The position numbers and the translations under genes were made by a program. From Psychrobacillus sp. FSL K6-2836 (GTDB taxonomy: Bacteria > Bacillota > Bacilli > Bacillales_A > Planococcaceae): a DNA stretch of 64,000 bases. Of this stretch, positions 36,969 through 45,147 are shown one piece after another. Below the pieces are notes generated by a model, which worked only from the letters and a program-made list of their open reading frames with translations, did no database searches and was not told the DNA's origin. The DNA lies in contig NZ_JBBOOM010000001.1 of the NCBI RefSeq assembly GCF_038003085.1, positions 1,364,001 to 1,428,000 of the forward strand. The letters run 5' to 3'. How positions within the stretch are numbered: the first letter of the stretch is position 1; each line of letters starts with the position of its first letter.

Positions 36969-37533
36969 CTCTTGTATGAATGTGGCTCTCTCGTATAGGA
37001 GGTGATCGCTCTCGCGTAAGCGATGATCAATCTCGTATAGGTGGTGATTGCTCTCGTATCGGCTATGATCATTCTCGTATAGAATGCGATCTCTCTTTTA
37101 TGCACTAGGGTCTCTCGTACAGAGGTTGATTGCTCTCGCATAGGCGATGATCATTCTTGTATAGACTGGGATCGCTCTCGTATGCGCTAGGTCTCTCGTA
37201 TAGGGGTGGATTGCTCTCGCATGGGAGACGATCATTCTCGTATAGAAAGGGATCTCTCTCGTATGCGTTGGGGTCTCTCGTATAGGGATGGATCGCTCTC
37301 GCATAAGCGATGATCATTCTCGTATAGACTGGGATCGCTCTCGTATGGGTCGGGTTCTCTCGTTTAGGGGTGGATTGCTCTCGCATAGGCGATGATCACT
37401 CTCGTATAGACTAGTTTCTCTCTCGTATGCACTAGGGTCTCTCGTCCAGATGGTGATTACTCTCGTATCGGCGACGATCATTCTCGTATAGAATGGGATC
37501 GCTCTCGTATATATAGCAATCACTCTCGCATAG
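36969..37533 (+). repeat. Family-B 21-bp phased repeat array B2 (28 units)
   Basis: Core CTCTCGTATAG plus about 10 variable bases, often ending GATC or GATT. I read 28 cores from 36969 to 37523. Spacing is 21 except for short units of 18-19 at regular places, giving a higher-order unit of 82 bases (19+21+21+21): 37193, 37275, 37357, 37439. The array sits upstream of the second NERD gene and downstream of the argD terminator. The remaining part of the gap (36654-36968) is AT-rich with no gene visible. Confidence 0.95.
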
Positions 37534-37560
37534 GGCATTTTCTTTATGTGGGCATTATTA

Positions 37561-37589
37561 AAGGACCCGCCGTATTTAGGCGGGTCCTT
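37561..37589 (-). terminator. Terminator of the argCJBD operon
   Basis: A perfect 11-bp GC-rich stem (37561-37571 with 37579-37589), followed on the minus strand by UUUAAUAAU. Confidence 0.9.
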
Positions 37590-37639
37590 GGGAGTGAATA
37601 GCGGTTCGCTGAGCGCTTTAATTCAAGGTAATATAAGTT

Positions 37640-38767
37640 TTATTTACTAAGGATTGCTTGTAAGATGTCGACGACTTGGTCGATTTCTTCCGTTGTTACG
37701 GTTAGTGGTGGCAGGAGGCGGATGACGTTTGGTCCTGCCGCTACTAGTAGTAGACCTGCTTCGTCGGCTGCTGTTATGTAGGCTGCAACTTCTTCTTCGC
37801 AGACGATTCCAAGTAATAGACCAGAGCCGACTAGCTGATTGGTTGGTAGAGCTTCATTTAATTTCTCGATAAAATAAGCAGATTTTTTATTCACATCTGC
37901 TATAAATTCCGGTACAAATACGTTATCCAATACTGTTTGTGCGACGGCTACCGCTAGAGGATTTCCTCCGAAGGTCGTGCCGTGTGTGCCTGGACCTAAT
38001 GAGTCGTGTAGGTCTGCTGTTCCGAGCATAGCACCGATTGGGAAGCCACCGCCAAGCCCTTTGGCTAACGTCATAATGTCAGGTTTTAGGACTGTTTGCT
38101 CGTATGCATAGCGAGTACCTGTACGGCTAATGCCTGTTTGGACTTCGTCTACTATGAGTAGGATTCCATTGGCTGCGCATATGTCCGTGATAGCCTGTGC
38201 AAATTCCGGTGTTACTTGGTTGACTCCGCCTTCTCCTTGGATTACTTCGAGCATGATTGCGCCGACTTCATCGTCGATTACTGCTTCTAATGCAGTTACG
38301 TCGTTGAAGGGTACTGTTTTGAACGTTTCGAGCAATGGACCGAAGCCGCTGCGTATTTTGTCCTGACCAGTTGCGGACATGGCACCGAATGTGCGACCGT
38401 GGAATGATTTTTCAAAGGTGATGATCGTGTGCTTTCCAGTATGTTTGCGTGCCAGCTTGATAGCTGCTTCGTTCGCCTCTGCTCCGCTATTACAGAAGAA
38501 TGCGTGAGCAAAATGTGTATCATTTACAAGAGTTTCAGCAAGTTTTTCTTGTTCTGGGTTTTCGAATAAGTTCGAGATATGCCAGAGTTTTTCACTTTGC
38601 TGTTGAATCGCTTGGACCACTGCAGGATGAGTGTGCCCCAGACTGAGCACAGCTATACCACTTGTAAAATCGAGATAGTTTTTTCCAGTATTGTCCGTAA
38701 CGATCGTACCTTTACCTTTCACAAGGTGAATAGGTCGGCGAGTATAGTTTTGGAATAAAGAGCTCAT
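37640..38767 (-). CDS. argD: Acetylornithine aminotransferase
   Basis: 375 residues from ATG 38767 (MSSLFQNYTRRP), with AGGAGGT upstream; the longer frame to 38851 runs inside argB and is not used. Class-III aminotransferase that makes N-acetylornithine with glutamate as donor, PLP-dependent, cytoplasmic. Signatures: FCNSGAEANEAAIKLAR (about 94-110), HGRTFGAMSATGQ, LLIVDEVQTGISRTG (about 203-217), and the PLP-binding Lys in MTLAKGLGGGFPIGA (about 238). Last gene of argCJBD; its ATG overlaps the argB stop (ATGA). N-terminus and length are normal for ArgD. Confidence 0.95.
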   Translation of the reverse strand: MSSLFQNYTRRPIHLVKGKGTIVTDNTGKNYLDFTSGIAVLSLGHTHPAVVQAIQQQSEKLWHISNLFENPEQEKLAETLVNDTHFAHAFFCNSGAEANEAAIKLARKHTGKHTIITFEKSFHGRTFGAMSATGQDKIRSGFGPLLETFKTVPFNDVTALEAVIDDEVGAIMLEVIQGEGGVNQVTPEFAQAITDICAANGILLIVDEVQTGISRTGTRYAYEQTVLKPDIMTLAKGLGGGFPIGAMLGTADLHDSLGPGTHGTTFGGNPLAVAVAQTVLDNVFVPEFIADVNKKSAYFIEKLNEALPTNQLVGSGLLLGIVCEEEVAAYITAADEAGLLLVAAGPNVIRLLPPLTVTTEEIDQVVDILQAILSK

Positions 38768-39543
38768 GCGTATACCTCCTGCTGCAAAATTGTTGTGCCG
38801 GATAGCTGATCTCCGACGATTTGGACGGAGGGAATACCTGCTGTTAGGCAATCAAGAGCCGCTGTTACTTTTGGAATCATCCCACCGTATATATCACCCG
38901 AAGTGATCCATTCGGTAATTTTATCAGAGGTAACAGTTTCTTGTACCTCTCCATCTATTTTTATACCTGGCGTGTCGGTTACGAGTTGCAGGCTTACTGC
39001 TTTTATTGCTAAAGCGACTTCGCTTGCTACAGTGTCGGCATTGATGTTCAGTGGGTCTCCATCTGTGGTGCAGCCAATGCTTGAAATGACTGGCGTGATT
39101 CCATTTTTCAGTAATACTTCAATAAATGATGTATTCACTTGTTGGATTTCTCCGACAAATCCGTACGTTGCTTCATCTAATAGCTCGCATTGTAACAGCT
39201 GACTATCGTAGCCACTAAGACCGATTGCTTGGATTCCGCTTTTATTCAGCTGGTGCACTAGTGCTGGATTTACTTGACCGACTAGTGTTGACTGGACAAT
39301 CCCGATTGCTTCGGCGGATGTCACTCGTATTCCGTTAATAGAAATGGTCGAGATTCCGTTACTTGCAAGGGCTTTGTTGATCGCAGGTCCCCCGCCGTGA
39401 ACGATGACGATTTCACGTCCAGATACTTGCAGTCTTTTGAAATTGGTGAAGAAGTTTTCATTTAACCCCTCAAGCATGCTACCGCCCAGCTTGATGACGA
39501 TGCGTTTAGGAGCGGTAAGTTGCGTTGATTTGGACGTAGTCAT
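38764..39543 (-). CDS. argB: Acetylglutamate kinase
   Basis: 259 residues. Amino-acid kinase fold: IVIKLGGSMLEG (about 15-26), IVHGGGPAINKAL (about 48), NINADTVASEVALA (about 168), and TDTPGIKID. It phosphorylates N-acetylglutamate, the second step of arginine synthesis. The start ATG 39543 lies 38 bases inside argJ, with GGGGGTG about 13 bases upstream; this larger overlap is unusual but no better in-frame start is seen. The short N-terminus lacks the helix of arginine-inhibited kinases, which fits an ArgJ-containing (cyclic) pathway. Confidence 0.94.
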   Translation of the reverse strand: MTTSKSTQLTAPKRIVIKLGGSMLEGLNENFFTNFKRLQVSGREIVIVHGGGPAINKALASNGISTISINGIRVTSAEAIGIVQSTLVGQVNPALVHQLNKSGIQAIGLSGYDSQLLQCELLDEATYGFVGEIQQVNTSFIEVLLKNGITPVISSIGCTTDGDPLNINADTVASEVALAIKAVSLQLVTDTPGIKIDGEVQETVTSDKITEWITSGDIYGGMIPKVTAALDCLTAGIPSVQIVGDQLSGTTILQQEVYA

Positions 39544-40732
39544 ATGTCAAATCGCACCCCCAAGCAGTTCCTTGGCCGTTGCCTTGATGAATATCGACGA
39601 AGATTTTGACTTCTGGCTGCTTCAAATAAACGATTAAATCATCCTCTGAAAAAGGTACAGGCTCGCCGTTTTCTACAACTTTTGTTGTCCCTAGCAGGAT
39701 TGTAATGGCGTTTGGATCAATTGTTGCACCGCTATAGCCGACCGCTGCAATGATTCGTCCCCAGTTTGCGTCATTACCAAAAATGGCAGTTTTCACAAGC
39801 GGAGATCCAACTACTGTTTTTGCTATTTTACGTGCTTCTATATCAGTAATAGCACCTTTTACTTCCACTTCAATTAGTTTCGTTGCGCCTTCCCCGTCTT
39901 TGGCAATCATTTTAGCTAGATCTTGAGACACAGTGTGTAAGGTTTCTACGAAGTTTTCCCAGTCTGGATGGTCTGGTGTTAACGTATTATTTTGTGCCAT
40001 TCCATTTGCCATCACGATGACCATGTCATTTGTCGATGTGTCGCCATCAACAGTAATTGCGTTGAAAGTAACGTCTGTGATTGCTTTTAGTGCGTCCTGA
40101 AGATGGTTGGATTCGATATTTGCATCGGTAGTGATAAAACCAAGCATCGTTGCCATATTTGGTTCAATCATGCCAGAGCCTTTTGCGGTCCCTGCGATAA
40201 TAACCTCTTTACCATCAATGATTGTTGAATAAGTTGTATTTTTTGTTACGGTATCTGTTGTCATGATTGCTAAAGAGAAGTCGATCGCACCTTCTAGTTC
40301 GTCCGCAGGTTCTAACGTTTGAATCCCTATAGTTACTGGCTCCATTTTCATGAGCTCCCCGATAACTCCAGTTGAGGCAACACCGATAAGTGATTGATCT
40401 ATCCCTAGTTTTTCTGCCGTTAGTTTTTGCATCGTGTATGCGTCTGCCATCCCTTGTTTTCCTGTGCAGGCATTGGCATTCCCAGCGTTGACGATGATTG
40501 CTTGCATTTTACCTGTTTCATATACGACATCTTTTGTGATTAGTAGTGGTGCCGCTTTGATGGCATTTGTTGTGAAAACTCCAGCTACACTTGCAGGGAC
40601 GTCGCTAACAAGTAATGCAAGATCTTTTTTCTTATGTTTTAGGCCGCAATGGATACCTGTTGCTTGGAAACCCTTTGGTGAAGCGATGTTTTTATAGGAA
40701 ATGCTTTTCATCGTAATCGTTTTTGTAGTCAT
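39506..40732 (-). CDS. argJ: Bifunctional ornithine acetyltransferase / N-acetylglutamate synthase
   Basis: 408 residues. ArgJ recycles the acetyl group from acetylornithine to glutamate and, in bifunctional forms, also uses acetyl-CoA. The precursor self-cleaves before the Thr in GSGMIEPNMATMLGF (about 190). Other family strings: VNAGNANACTGKQG (about 82), VDGDTSTNDMV, and the C-terminal WGCDLTYDYVQINATYRS. GAGGAGGAATAACCG precedes the ATG. It is the second gene of the arginine operon, 18 bases after argC. Whether it is mono- or bifunctional cannot be decided here; no separate argA is visible in the window. Confidence 0.95.
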   Translation of the reverse strand: MTTKTITMKSISYKNIASPKGFQATGIHCGLKHKKKDLALLVSDVPASVAGVFTTNAIKAAPLLITKDVVYETGKMQAIIVNAGNANACTGKQGMADAYTMQKLTAEKLGIDQSLIGVASTGVIGELMKMEPVTIGIQTLEPADELEGAIDFSLAIMTTDTVTKNTTYSTIIDGKEVIIAGTAKGSGMIEPNMATMLGFITTDANIESNHLQDALKAITDVTFNAITVDGDTSTNDMVIVMANGMAQNNTLTPDHPDWENFVETLHTVSQDLAKMIAKDGEGATKLIEVEVKGAITDIEARKIAKTVVGSPLVKTAIFGNDANWGRIIAAVGYSGATIDPNAITILLGTTKVVENGEPVPFSEDDLIVYLKQPEVKIFVDIHQGNGQGTAWGCDLTYDYVQINATYRS

Positions 40733-40750
40733 CGGTTATTCCTCCTCTTT

Positions 40751-41785
40751 CTAGATAAATAGTGGGACTTGCTGAAGACCAGTCGTTTGGTCGAGATTAA
40801 ACTGTACGTTCATATTTTGAATTGCCTGGCCCGCTGCTCCTTTTACGAGGTTGTCGATGACCGAAACGATGGTCGCGCGATTTGTGCGCGGGTCGACTTT
40901 GACGTGAATATCACAGAAATTAGAGCCGTACACTTGATTGGTACCGAATTTGTTCGTTTGTTCGATAATTCGGACGAACGGATGGTTTGCATATGTTTCT
41001 TTTAATGCGTTTGTCAGTTGTTGCTCGGTAACGTTCGGTTTAAGAGAGGCGTAGCTTGTTGCTAGAATTCCTCTAGTCATCGGAACAAGATGTGTCGTAA
41101 AGGTGATAGGTGATTCTAGATTTGCAAATAAGTTGATTGCCTGTTCTATTTCCGGTATATGTTGGTGTTCATGTATTTTATAAATAGCAGTGTTTTCATT
41201 TGTTTCGCTGAAATGCGTCATTTGAGATGGTTTGTTACCTGCTCCTGACACGCCACTTTTTGCATCTATGATGAGATTCGCCCCGTCGATCAGATTTTCC
41301 TTTAGTAGTGGTAACAATGAAAGCAATACTGCGGTAGGGTAGCATCCCGGGTTTGCGATTAGATCTGCTTGCCTAATTGCTTCTTCGTTCCACTCTGTTA
41401 GACCATAGACACTTTTTTCTACTGCGTCAGATGGAGCTGGTGTTTTTTTGTACCACTGCTCATAGTCTACTGGATTTTTCAAACGGAAATCACCGGACAA
41501 ATCAATAAGCTTTGGACCGCTTCCTATTAAAGAGGGTAAAATATCGGTAGATACCCCTGAGGGAGTACTCGTAAAAATGACATCATATTCTGTTAGTCTA
41601 TTATGTTCGATTGCTAGAAGCGCTTGATCGTAAATATTCATTAAATGTGTATATTTATTCGAAAATTGTATTCCTTCTTCTGAAGAAGTGAATAAATCAA
41701 TATACTCGGCATCCGGATGATTATGCAATAATCTTATTAATTCTAGACCACCATAACCCGTTGCTCCTATAATTCCTATTTTCAT
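40751..41785 (-). CDS. argC: N-acetyl-gamma-glutamyl-phosphate reductase
   Basis: 344 residues from ATG 41785 (MKIGIIGATGYGG) with GGAGTGA in front; a longer frame to 41830 covers the promoter and is rejected. NADPH-binding GATGYGGLELIRLL, the catalytic Cys in ANPGCYPTAVLLSL (about 145), and DAKSGVSGAGNKP (about 170), KIHEHQHIPEI are all present. It reduces acetylglutamyl phosphate to the semialdehyde. First gene of the operon, behind the promoter and ARG-box candidate at 41816-41860. Confidence 0.95.
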   Translation of the reverse strand: MKIGIIGATGYGGLELIRLLHNHPDAEYIDLFTSSEEGIQFSNKYTHLMNIYDQALLAIEHNRLTEYDVIFTSTPSGVSTDILPSLIGSGPKLIDLSGDFRLKNPVDYEQWYKKTPAPSDAVEKSVYGLTEWNEEAIRQADLIANPGCYPTAVLLSLLPLLKENLIDGANLIIDAKSGVSGAGNKPSQMTHFSETNENTAIYKIHEHQHIPEIEQAINLFANLESPITFTTHLVPMTRGILATSYASLKPNVTEQQLTNALKETYANHPFVRIIEQTNKFGTNQVYGSNFCDIHVKVDPRTNRATIVSVIDNLVKGAAGQAIQNMNVQFNLDQTTGLQQVPLFI

Positions 41786-41815
41786 CCTTATCACTCCAAC
41801 CGTAAGATAATGATT

Positions 41816-41860
41816 AGTATAATACTGCATAATTATAAAGTCAATTGTATTTTTAATTAT
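41816..41860 (-). promoter_or_regulatory. argC promoter with ARG-box-like operator
   Basis: On the minus strand -35 TTGACT (41844-41839), exactly 17 bases, -10 TATACT (41821-41816). The 18 bases at 41860-41843 (ATAATTAAAAATACAATT) resemble the AhrC/ArgR ARG box and overlap the -35 box, which would allow repression by arginine. The operator assignment rests on similarity to the known AT-rich consensus. Confidence 0.65.
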
Positions 41861-41896
41861 TATTGTGAATATTTATCTGATGAGTTGATGAAAATA

Positions 41897-41923
41897 AACC
41901 CCCTTACTTTACGCAAGGGGGTT
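41897..41923 (-). terminator. Terminator of sigI-rsgI
   Basis: A perfect 9-bp stem (41897-41905 with 41915-41923) followed on the minus strand by UAUUUUC. Confidence 0.85.
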
Positions 41924-41926
41924 GGA

Positions 41927-42853
41927 TTAGTTATTCGAATTGTTTTTGTTACCATTGCCATTGTTATTACCATTGTTGTTATCATTGTTGTTATCATTGT
42001 TATTGTTATTGTTATTGTTACCATTGCCATTGTTATTACCGTTGTTTTTGTTTCCGTTATTCGGTTTGTTATTTGATTTATCTTCGTTCTTTTTCTTTTC
42101 TTGCCCTGGTTTTTCATTGGAATTATTTGTTGGCTTGGCTTCTGTTGTTGGCTGTTCTTGATTGATATTTGTGTCTGTTTTTTTAGTATTTTGTTTTGGT
42201 GGGTTCTTTTGTTCCTTACTTGTTGCTGGTGTATTTGAATTTGATGACTTTTCTTCTTTTTTAATTTGTCCGGGAGGCTTTGTTGTAGGCTGTGCTTTTT
42301 TCGATTTTGTCTCCACAGAACTCTTGTCTGATGATGATTTTGCTTTTTTTACTTCCTGGACCGCTTTTTCAATTTGTTTTTTGAGCTTCGGTTTATCTTC
42401 TTTTTCATAAACGGTTGTGACAGCAAGTTCTTTCTTTTCTGTACTTACTTGTTCTACTGCTTTTGCTAACACCGAATCGATCGATTGACCCTTCCAATCT
42501 TTCATTGCTCCTGTAGTTGAATGAAGAGACATAACTTTGCCTTCCTCGTCTACACCGATTTCAATAGTCGAATCCCCTTCCACTTGTATGTAGGCGTAGG
42601 CAGTAGTTGTTTGTGGAAACCACGATGCAACTAAAAATATAAGTAGGACTGCAGCTACTAAGGCTGGCGCTATGAAAATTGGTTTCACTCGTTTTGAAGA
42701 TGTGGATGGGGCAATTAAACGAAACTCTGCTTCTTCACCAATTTGAACGTCTTCAATAAGTGGAACTCCACGAAGAAATTCGCCATCTTCTGTAAGAAAA
42801 ACAGAGTAGGCAGCCTTCTTTTCGCAAACAATGCCTCTATATTTGCGCATCAT
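41927..42853 (-). CDS. rsgI: Anti-sigma-I factor RsgI-like, with asparagine-rich tail
   Basis: 308 residues. The N-terminal RsgI domain (about 4-50: RGIVCEKKAAYSVFLTEDGE) binds SigI in the cytoplasm. One membrane span follows (about 60-80: FIAPALVAAVLLIFLVASWF). Then a periplasmic-side domain (about 85-165), a Lys/Ser/Pro/Gln-rich stretch, and a tail of almost pure Asn/Gly/Asp. RsgI proteins often end in a sensory or polysaccharide-binding domain; here the tail is low-complexity only, so what it senses is unclear. It overlaps sigI by four bases (ATGA), as expected for the pair. Confidence 0.92.
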   Translation of the reverse strand: MMRKYRGIVCEKKAAYSVFLTEDGEFLRGVPLIEDVQIGEEAEFRLIAPSTSSKRVKPIFIAPALVAAVLLIFLVASWFPQTTTAYAYIQVEGDSTIEIGVDEEGKVMSLHSTTGAMKDWKGQSIDSVLAKAVEQVSTEKKELAVTTVYEKEDKPKLKKQIEKAVQEVKKAKSSSDKSSVETKSKKAQPTTKPPGQIKKEEKSSNSNTPATSKEQKNPPKQNTKKTDTNINQEQPTTEAKPTNNSNEKPGQEKKKNEDKSNNKPNNGNKNNGNNNGNGNNNNNNNNDNNNDNNNGNNNGNGNKNNSNN

Positions 42854-43599
42854 ATGATTTCTCCTTTCACGTAGTCTTTTATATAAACGAAGTCACTGTT
42901 CAATAGAAGTACAACTGCAATTATGTATTTTCGTTGCCGTTCCAATGTTTTTCTCGACACTTCCACCAGTGCTTCTATTTCTTTCAAAGGTAGTTTTTTA
43001 GTTTTTATTAATAGTCCATATAGTTCTTCTGAATCTGCGGTAATTTGAGCAATTTGAAAGGCTGTTTTTCTAGCGTCCTTATGTTTTGGTGCTGCTTTTG
43101 TCAGTTCGTCAAATGATAAGTTAAAGTTGGATAATAATTCGCTATATTTTATCAGTTCTTCTCGTCTTGTTTCTTTAAATTGCTCTTCCGAATATGTAGT
43201 TACTGCGTGCTGTTTTAATAAAAAATGATCATCTTCCAATTCATTTTCACCGTTATCAAAGAGTAATTCTTGTTTATATCGAACCGCTTCTTTACGGATA
43301 AAATCAATTAAGCGTCTTTTTATAATTAAGTGGGCAAATGTTTGGAAAGAAGCATTTTCAGTTGGATTATATGCATTTATCGCTTCGTGACAACCATTTA
43401 ACGCAATGCTGAATTCCTCATCCTGTTCATCAATCGTTCGTTTACATATGAAACTAGCTGTTTTTTTCAAAAAAAGGGTATGAGCAAGAAGGAGGTCATT
43501 TAAAACCTCCTCATCACCCGCTTGCGCCTTTGTTATAAGCTCTTGCATATTTTGTTTTGGTTTTGTTTTGAATAGACCTTGCATAATTGACAAGAGCAT
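42850..43599 (-). CDS. sigI: RNA polymerase sigma factor SigI
   Basis: 249 residues. Sigma region 2 is visible (about 50-110: CKRTIDEQDEEFSIALNGCHEAINAYNP then FQTFAHLIIKRRLIDFIRKE). The C-terminal region (about 190-235: LPLKEIEALVEVSRKTLERQRKYIIA) is the SigI-specific DNA-binding part. SigI responds to heat or wall conditions in Bacillales. GGAGGGT precedes the ATG at 43599. First gene of the sigI-rsgI operon. Confidence 0.94.
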   Translation of the reverse strand: MLLSIMQGLFKTKPKQNMQELITKAQAGDEEVLNDLLLAHTLFLKKTASFICKRTIDEQDEEFSIALNGCHEAINAYNPTENASFQTFAHLIIKRRLIDFIRKEAVRYKQELLFDNGENELEDDHFLLKQHAVTTYSEEQFKETRREELIKYSELLSNFNLSFDELTKAAPKHKDARKTAFQIAQITADSEELYGLLIKTKKLPLKEIEALVEVSRKTLERQRKYIIAVVLLLNSDFVYIKDYVKGEII

Positions 43600-43769
43600 A
43601 CATACCCTCCGTTCCCATGTTTCCCTTAGCCTATTATTTTACTCGGCCGAGTAGAGAATGAAAAGCGGTGCTATTTTTGTTTTGGTAGTTTCTTAAATTA
43701 CTAGACGAAATTAAAAGTATCTACACGATTTATTTCATCTCTTAAAATAGTGTTTTATTTGAAATGGAT

Positions 43770-44432
43770 TTATTTTTGATCTTTGTTCTTATTGTTTTCG
43801 TGTTTTTCAGCTTTGTGTTCTTCCTTCAAAGCTTTCTTTTCTGCTTTATGTTCAGCTTGTAATGCTTTGCGTTCTTCTTTTTGTTCTGTTTGAAGTGCTT
43901 TTCTTTCTTCTTTTTCAGCTTGCTTAGTTTCTTTCGCTGGTTGTTCAACGACAGTTTCTTCTTCAACTGGTTTTACTACAGGAGTTTCTGTTGCAGGTTC
44001 TTCTGTTTTCGGCTGTTCTGTTACAGGAGGCTGTTTTACAGGTTCTTCTGTTTTAGGCTCTTCTTGTTTAGGTGTTTCAGTAGCTTCTTCTTGTGAAGCT
44101 TCAAATTTTGCAATTGCGCGTTCCGCATTACGTTTAATCGCTGCTTTAGCAGTTTCGTTTCCGGCATTTTCATATGCTTTAGAAAGTGCCGCTAAGTTTC
44201 CAGCAGTGTATCCTTCTGGAATTTCAATACCCATTCCCACTGTGTCGTCAGTTGTAACAACTGGTGTAGAAGTTTTCGGTGCTTCAACAGTTTCAGTTTC
44301 TTTTTGATTGAGTACTTCGTTCAAATCCACCGTATCAAACAGATTTTCGTTTGCCCACGCATAACTTGCTCCAGTAAGCGTCATTGTTGCAACTAATAGA
44401 GCTGCTCCGGTTTTCTTAAATTTCATCTGCAT
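43770..44432 (-). CDS. Secreted protein with Pro/Glu-rich linker and charged coiled-coil tail
   Basis: 220 residues. Signal peptide about 1-28 (ending SYAWA-NE). Residues 70-105 are a small helical domain (AGNLAALSKAYENAGNETA ... AIAKFEAS) reminiscent of DUF5667-like secreted proteins. A Thr/Glu/Pro repeat (about 112-165, several TEEP/EEPxxQ units) leads to a strongly charged helix (EERKALQTEQKEERKAL) up to the C-terminus. GAGGTGATT lies before the ATG. Gene upstream of sigI in the same direction, separated by 170 bases, so co-regulation is possible but not shown. No enzyme motif. Confidence 0.8.
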   Translation of the reverse strand: MQMKFKKTGAALLVATMTLTGASYAWANENLFDTVDLNEVLNQKETETVEAPKTSTPVVTTDDTVGMGIEIPEGYTAGNLAALSKAYENAGNETAKAAIKRNAERAIAKFEASQEEATETPKQEEPKTEEPVKQPPVTEQPKTEEPATETPVVKPVEEETVVEQPAKETKQAEKEERKALQTEQKEERKALQAEHKAEKKALKEEHKAEKHENNKNKDQK

Positions 44433-44531
44433 TGTCTAATCACCTCGTATGGAATTTGTCCTTTTGTTCGGACACCTAGTTATTCGAAGGACTTGTCCTT
44501 TTTATGGGGGTCGGCTGGAAAGAAATTATTT

Positions 44532-44625
44532 TTACTTGCGGTCGCTGGCTGGATAATTGCTCTCGGGAGGCAGTTACTTGCTCTTTGCCTACGTTTACTT
44601 GCGATGCGGTGGCTTTTCTTGCGGA
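44532..44625 (+). repeat. Family-C 21-bp phased repeat array C1 (5 units)
   Basis: Core TTACTTGCG. Core starts 44532, 44553, 44574, 44595, 44615 (21, 21, 21, 20). It is followed, 14 bases after the last core start, by GAATATTTATCCA (44629-44641), exactly as in array C2. Located between the 43770-44432 gene start and the terminator of the next gene. Confidence 0.8.
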
Positions 44626-44652
44626 ACCGAATATTTATCCAATTTAATACAC

Positions 44653-44677
44653 AAAAAAAAAACGCAGTTTATGCGTT
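44653..44677 (-). terminator. Terminator of gene 44682-45044
   Basis: A 6-bp stem (44661-44666 with 44672-44677) followed by a run of ten U on the minus strand. Confidence 0.85.
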
Positions 44678-44681
44678 CCTT

Positions 44682-45044
44682 TTAGTGGAGTACTTTCATG
44701 CCTTGAAGGAGCGTTTTGGCGTCTTCGTTTAAGTACTGTTTTATTTCTTCATTTAGGAAGAGTTCTGGGTTGTTGTTCACTACTAGTTTGAGTCCAGTGA
44801 GATCAAATTTAGTAGCGTACGTATTTATGGAATAGATTACGGTCATTTCGTGGCGACTTAATGGTCTTTCACCTATATCTTTTTTCTGTTTGATGAGATC
44901 AAACATTGCTCTAGTATTACCTTGTAAAAGCTGTCTATTTTTTGTTAATATATCTATATTTTCTTCGATATACTTTCTAGCTGACACTAAGTCTAAACTA
45001 TCCATACTTTTATTAAGTTGTTTTAATAATTCTCGAAAGTCCAT
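44682..45044 (-). CDS. Unrecognised 120-residue protein, tandem paralogue of 45148-45540
   Basis: All-helical cytoplasmic protein without Cys or membrane segments. Begins MDFRELLKQLNKSMDSLDLV. About 50-60 percent of positions match its neighbour (SARKYIEENIDILTKNRQLL, MTVIYSINTYATKFDLTGLK, LFLNEEIKQYLNEDAKTLL). AAAAGGGGC lies before the ATG, and a strong terminator follows. The SARKYIEEN pattern and repeated helices recall TPR-like or YqxJ-like helical bundles, but I cannot place it in a family. Probably arose with 45148-45540 by duplication. Confidence 0.7.
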   Translation of the reverse strand: MDFRELLKQLNKSMDSLDLVSARKYIEENIDILTKNRQLLQGNTRAMFDLIKQKKDIGERPLSRHEMTVIYSINTYATKFDLTGLKLVVNNNPELFLNEEIKQYLNEDAKTLLQGMKVLH

Positions 45045-45147
45045 TCTATTGCCCCTTTTGCAAAGTAGCCTTTTTATAAGTATAGGCTATAGGTTTCCTT
45101 GTGTATATGGACACTTTGAACCTAGACTAACGCAATATATGGAGTTT

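Noticed and set aside
37105-37386. Open frames across array B2 encoding heptad-like peptides (YTRAIPVYTR patterns)
   Set aside because: The 21-bp period equals seven codons, which keeps frames open by itself. Short 18-19-bp units shift the frame, and several frames on the strand are open at once. No ribosome site.
36969-37533. CRISPR array
   Set aside because: Units are 21 bp with a core of only about 11 bases and spacers of about 10; too short for any CRISPR, and no cas genes are nearby.
38768-38851. 28-residue extension of ArgD
   Set aside because: It lies in the argB coding end; the normal ArgD start with a good ribosome site is at 38767.
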